Part shown: positions 9,204 through 11,347 of the stretch, in pieces
How the letters are laid out: every line of letters begins with the position of its first letter
Position numbering within the stretch: position 1 is the stretch's first letter
From: Pseudomonadota bacterium
GTDB taxonomy: Bacteria > Pseudomonadota > Alphaproteobacteria > Rhizobiales > Hyphomicrobiaceae
DNA length: 11,347 nt
Assembly (NCBI GenBank): GCA_023430845.1
Contig: JAEYYJ010000066.1
Location: 1-11,347, forward strand
Direction of reading: 5' to 3'
Program-made: the position numbers and the translations under genes
Notes under the pieces: model-generated
Database searches by the model: none
What the model was told of the DNA's origin: nothing
What the model saw: only the letters and a program-made list of their open reading frames with translations

Positions 9204-9506
9204 ATGCGTCCCCGCATACTCAAGACCTCGTTGGCACTCGCGACATTGGTCGCCGTGATACCGATGCTCGCCGCCCCCGCGGCTGCGAAGACATGCAAGC
9301 CCTACAGCGTCTCTGCCAACGGCGAGAAGAAGTACACGAACCTGACTGCCCGCATCAGCGCCCGCTGGCACTGGCACCGCAAGGTTCTCAAGAACCAGGG
9401 CTTCGTGTGGTCCACGTATGCCCTCGCTTCGAGCAAGTACTACCAGTGCAGCCGCTCAGGTCTGAAGTGGAAGTGCTCGGCAAACGCCAAGCCCTGCAAG
9501 GCCTGA
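9204..9506 (+). CDS. Small exported basic four-cysteine protein, function unknown
   Basis: The gene encodes 100 residues from the ATG at 9204. AGGAG at 9193-9197 and a following AAGGAA place the ribosome just upstream, so this ATG is preferred over one six codons earlier (9186), which lies before the Shine-Dalgarno sequence. A basic start (MRPRILK), a hydrophobic stretch (about residues 9-27) and APAAA/KT make a standard Sec signal peptide with cleavage near residue 28. The mature part is about 72 residues, strongly basic, rich in Lys, Trp and Tyr (ARWHWHRKVLKNQGF), with four cysteines at 31, 82, 91 and 98 that could form two disulfides. It resembles the many small periplasmic proteins of unknown function in Hyphomicrobiales, but I recognise no named family. 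The next gene follows after 52 bases without a terminator, which suggests co-transcription. Confidence 0.75.
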   Translation: MRPRILKTSLALATLVAVIPMLAAPAAAKTCKPYSVSANGEKKYTNLTARISARWHWHRKVLKNQGFVWSTYALASSKYYQCSRSGLKWKCSANAKPCKA

Positions 9507-9558
9507 ACACAATCAACCCAGCTACGTCGATCAACAGCACAGCAATCAGGAAACCACC

Positions 9559-9918
9559 ATGTTCGCCAATCGCAAATCCATCCTCCGGGCATCGGCAATC
9601 GCTGCCGGCCTCTTCGTTACGGCGACGTTCGCCGCTATCGCTGCCTCACCTGCCAGCGTTGCCATCTCGGCAGATCGCCCGGCGCTCACCAAGAGCTTCG
9701 TGGAGAAGGAGATCATCCGCCAGGCACAGGCTCAGGGCGTCAAACTCTCCCCGAGTGAGGCGCGCGGCGCTGCGACCCAGGCCATGAACGAGCTGACCGG
9801 CAAGGGTCCGGGACCGCAGAAGCTGATCATTCACCTGAAGTTCAAGCGCTTCACGATCTGCATCTCGACCGGCGCCGATAAGGGATACTGCAAAGGCGGC
9901 GGGAAAAACAGGAGCTAG
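9559..9918 (+). CDS. Small exported protein with C-terminal cysteine pair, function unknown
   Basis: The product has 119 residues from the ATG at 9559, with AGGA about eight bases upstream. Residues 1-29 (MFANRKSILR then a long Ala-rich hydrophobic run) form a signal peptide with likely cleavage after AIA or ASVA (residues 28-35). The mature protein has an amphipathic, probably helical stretch (about 40-80, KSFVEKEIIRQAQAQGVKLS then EARGAATQAMNELTGKG). A basic beta-like segment follows (KLIIHLKFKRFTICIST), and a tail with cysteines at 101 and 111 that could form one disulfide. The tail KGGGKNRS is strongly basic. It is not a sequence homologue of the preceding small protein, as far as I can see, but shares size, export and charge. 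The two lie 52 bases apart and probably form an operon ending at the stem-loop at 9938. No family recognised. Confidence 0.75.
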   Translation: MFANRKSILRASAIAAGLFVTATFAAIAASPASVAISADRPALTKSFVEKEIIRQAQAQGVKLSPSEARGAATQAMNELTGKGPGPQKLIIHLKFKRFTICISTGADKGYCKGGGKNRS

Positions 9919-9937
9919 GCCCTGCTAAGCGTCACTC

Positions 9938-9969
9938 GACTCGATGGCATCACGCGATGCCATCGAGTT
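9938..9969. terminator. Perfect 13-bp stem-loop between convergent genes, likely bidirectional terminator
   Basis: Bases 9939-9951 pair without mismatch with 9956-9968 around the four-base loop ACGC; a G-U pair at 9938/9969 extends the stem. It begins 19 bases after the stop of the small exported protein gene and ends 15 bases beyond the soxG stop. That is where a shared terminator for convergent genes belongs. There is no T-run on either side (TCCGATTT on the +), so it may act with Rho or mainly protect 3' ends. Confidence 0.6.
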
Positions 9970-9984
9970 CCGATTTGCCCCCTA

Positions 9985-10542
9985 TCAGCCGATGCCGTGC
10001 AAGGCCTCTGCGAGGAGTGCTACGACATAGGGCGCGAACGAGCGCGCAATTTCCAGGCGGAAAGTGTCGCTCGCGGTTCTCCAGAGCACGATCTCGGCCT
10101 TCGCGAGGATGGTGCGCGTACACATACCGACAGGGAACGCGGACTCGTCGAGATCGAGCGGACAACCTGCATTCAGCAGCGTCGCCGCACGCGGGCCCGA
10201 CACCGTGAGACCGACCTGACGGTGACCGACATCGACGAGCGCAGCTGGCTTACCAGCCAATGCGCTGGAGAGCGTGGTCGCTATGCTCGATTGCTCATCC
10301 GCTGCCGCCAGCAGCAACCATTCATCCGGCCCGAGCCATAAAGCTGTGCGCGAGCCTGACGTGTGAGCCCGCATAGGCGTGGTCGGCAGAGCGATCCCCC
10401 AAGCATCGCCAATAAGGCCTGCATCCCCACGATAAATGAACCGCGACGCAGGTGCTGCCTCCGCCACCGAGACGATCCCCTCTCGCGCCGGCAGTATCAA
10501 CCCCTCGAGCGCCGAGCGCCGCGCCATAGCATGATCAACCAT
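9985..10542 (-). CDS. soxG: Sarcosine oxidase gamma subunit
   Basis: SoxG is the small structural subunit of heterotetrameric sarcosine oxidase (SoxBDAG). That enzyme oxidises sarcosine to glycine with FAD, FMN and NAD and transfers the methylene group to tetrahydrofolate. The product has 185 residues, normal for the family, with the characteristic TALWLGPDEWLLLA (about residues 65-78), the VDVGHRQVGLTVSGPRA segment and the CPLDLDESAFPVGMCTRT segment. The fold belongs to the GcvT-like superfamily. The ATG at 10542 overlaps the soxA stop by 8 bases, and a GGGAG run lies 9 bases upstream inside soxA, so the pair is translationally coupled. An in-frame ATG at 10527 is a less likely alternative. 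In methylotrophs the homologous N-methylglutamate dehydrogenase subunit MgdD is similar; the adjacent partner gene does not settle this within the window. Confidence 0.88.
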   Translation of the reverse strand: MVDHAMARRSALEGLILPAREGIVSVAEAAPASRFIYRGDAGLIGDAWGIALPTTPMRAHTSGSRTALWLGPDEWLLLAAADEQSSIATTLSSALAGKPAALVDVGHRQVGLTVSGPRAATLLNAGCPLDLDESAFPVGMCTRTILAKAEIVLWRTASDTFRLEIARSFAPYVVALLAEALHGIG

Positions 10543-11347
10543 TCAGCCGCTCTCCCTTGGGATCGAGAAAGACCGGCGTTACGACTTCGACTGCAACATC
10601 GCCGGATGGCATGGGAATGTTCAACCGCGAGCCAATCCGCGCACGCCCATCCGCCACCAACGCAAGCGCAATCGATCGCCCGAGTGCCGCGCTCCAATAG
10701 GCCGACGTGACATGCCCAAGCGCGGGCGTGCCGACGGGCGGCTTAGCTTCAGCCGTCACCTGTGCGCCCTCCTCGAGCACCAATTTCGGATCTGTCGTAA
10801 GCAACCCGACGAGCTGCTTGCGTCCACCGCGGACAATGTTCGGTCGCGACAGCGAACGCAGGCCGACGAAATCGCGCTTGTTCTTGCCGATCGCCCAGCC
10901 GAGAGCAACGTCATCGGGCGTTACCGTGCCGTCCGTCTCCTGACCGACGATGATGAAGCCCTTTTCGGCACGCAGCACATGCATACTCTCGGTGCCATAC
11001 GCGCATCCACCGTGCTTTTGCACCTCGCGCGAGACGGCTTCCCACACAGCAGCGCCGTAGTCCGCCGGCACATTGATCTCGAAACCAAGCTCGCCCGTGA
11101 AACTCACGCGGAAGATACGCGCATCGACACCGCAGATACGGCCGGGTTTGACGCTCATGTGGGGGAACGCTGAAGCACCGAGATCGACGCCCTCGACGAG
11201 CGGCGCCAGAACCTCACGCGCCTTCGGGCCCTGCACGGCGATGACGGCCCACTGCTCGGTGGTCGAGGTCAACCATACATTCAGCTCGGGAAACTCGGTC
11301 TGCGCGTAGTCTTCCATCATATTGAGGACACGCGCAGCACCGCCAGT
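10535..11347 (-). CDS. soxA: Sarcosine oxidase alpha subunit, C-terminal 270 residues (cut by window edge)
   Basis: The frame is open from the window edge to the TGA at 10537-10535 and covers about the last quarter of a protein normally near 1000 residues. What is visible is the aminomethyltransferase (GcvT-like) domain that binds tetrahydrofolate and accepts the methylene group. Hallmarks are TGGAARVL at the edge, VSFTGELGFEINVP, YGTESMHVLRAEKGFIIVGQ, DGTVTPDDVALGWAIGKNKRDFVG, and the C-terminal barrel with LGHVTSAYWSAALGRSIALAL. The FAD/NAD-binding N-terminal part lies outside the window, so integrity cannot be judged. It is directly followed by soxG with an 8-base overlap, the usual soxBDAG order. 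MgdC of N-methylglutamate dehydrogenase is the main alternative, since it has the same architecture. Confidence 0.9.
   Translation of the reverse strand, partial: TGGAARVLNMMEDYAQTEFPELNVWLTSTTEQWAVIAVQGPKAREVLAPLVEGVDLGASAFPHMSVKPGRICGVDARIFRVSFTGELGFEINVPADYGAAVWEAVSREVQKHGGCAYGTESMHVLRAEKGFIIVGQETDGTVTPDDVALGWAIGKNKRDFVGLRSLSRPNIVRGGRKQLVGLLTTDPKLVLEEGAQVTAEAKPPVGTPALGHVTSAYWSAALGRSIALALVADGRARIGSRLNIPMPSGDVAVEVVTPVFLDPKGERLNG

Noticed and set aside
10712..11173. 153-codon open frame on the + strand opposite soxA
   Set aside because: It is antisense to clear sarcosine oxidase alpha-subunit sequence and has no recognisable features.

Overview
The window looks like chromosomal DNA of a high-GC alphaproteobacterium, most likely of the Hyphomicrobiales (Rhizobiales). 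The evidence is the histidine phosphotransferase ChpT, which is restricted to Alphaproteobacteria, together with a four-subunit-type sarcosine oxidase (soxA-soxG), a ClpB of the alphaproteobacterial type and a C-terminal-aromatic autotransporter. No tRNA, rRNA, insertion sequence, phage gene or CRISPR array was seen. Most genes are conserved housekeeping or metabolic genes, interspersed with a repeat-built surface protein and three small exported proteins that I do not recognise.

Layout. 1-2405 (+) is the 3' part of clpB, cut by the window edge, closed by a clear intrinsic terminator at 2440-2473. After a 210-base upstream region holding a 10-bp palindrome plus a half-site, 2684-5065 (+) encodes a 793-residue autotransporter with about nine imperfect Gly/Thr/Phe/Asn repeats in its passenger. 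Converging on it is a 78-residue exported six-cysteine protein (5293-5529, -), whose upstream region carries a perfect 7-1-7 inverted repeat. Next come an amidase-signature hydrolase (5757-7208, -) and chpT (7301-7942, -), 92 bases apart on the same strand. Across a 257-base divergent promoter region lies cysQ (8200-9027, +). Two small exported proteins (9204-9506 and 9559-9918, +) follow, probably co-transcribed, and end at a perfect 13-bp stem-loop (9938-9969). That stem-loop sits between them and the convergent sarcosine oxidase genes, soxG (9985-10542, -) and the C-terminal part of soxA (10535-11347, -), which overlap by 8 bases.

How they work together. The genes do not form one pathway. 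ClpB handles protein disaggregation under stress. ChpT relays phosphate in the CckA-ChpT-CtrA/CpdR cell-cycle phosphorelay. CysQ removes 3'-phosphoadenosine 5'-phosphate made in sulfate assimilation. SoxA/SoxG take part in oxidative demethylation of sarcosine and feed one-carbon units to tetrahydrofolate; their homologues MgdC/MgdD serve N-methylglutamate oxidation in methylotrophs. The autotransporter and the small secreted proteins point to a cell-envelope or extracellular role, but no specific function can be read from the sequence.

I do not see convincing evidence for a new multi-gene system. The parts most worth following up are the repeat-built passenger and its upstream palindrome, the six-cysteine protein with its candidate operator, and the pair of small exported proteins beside cysQ.
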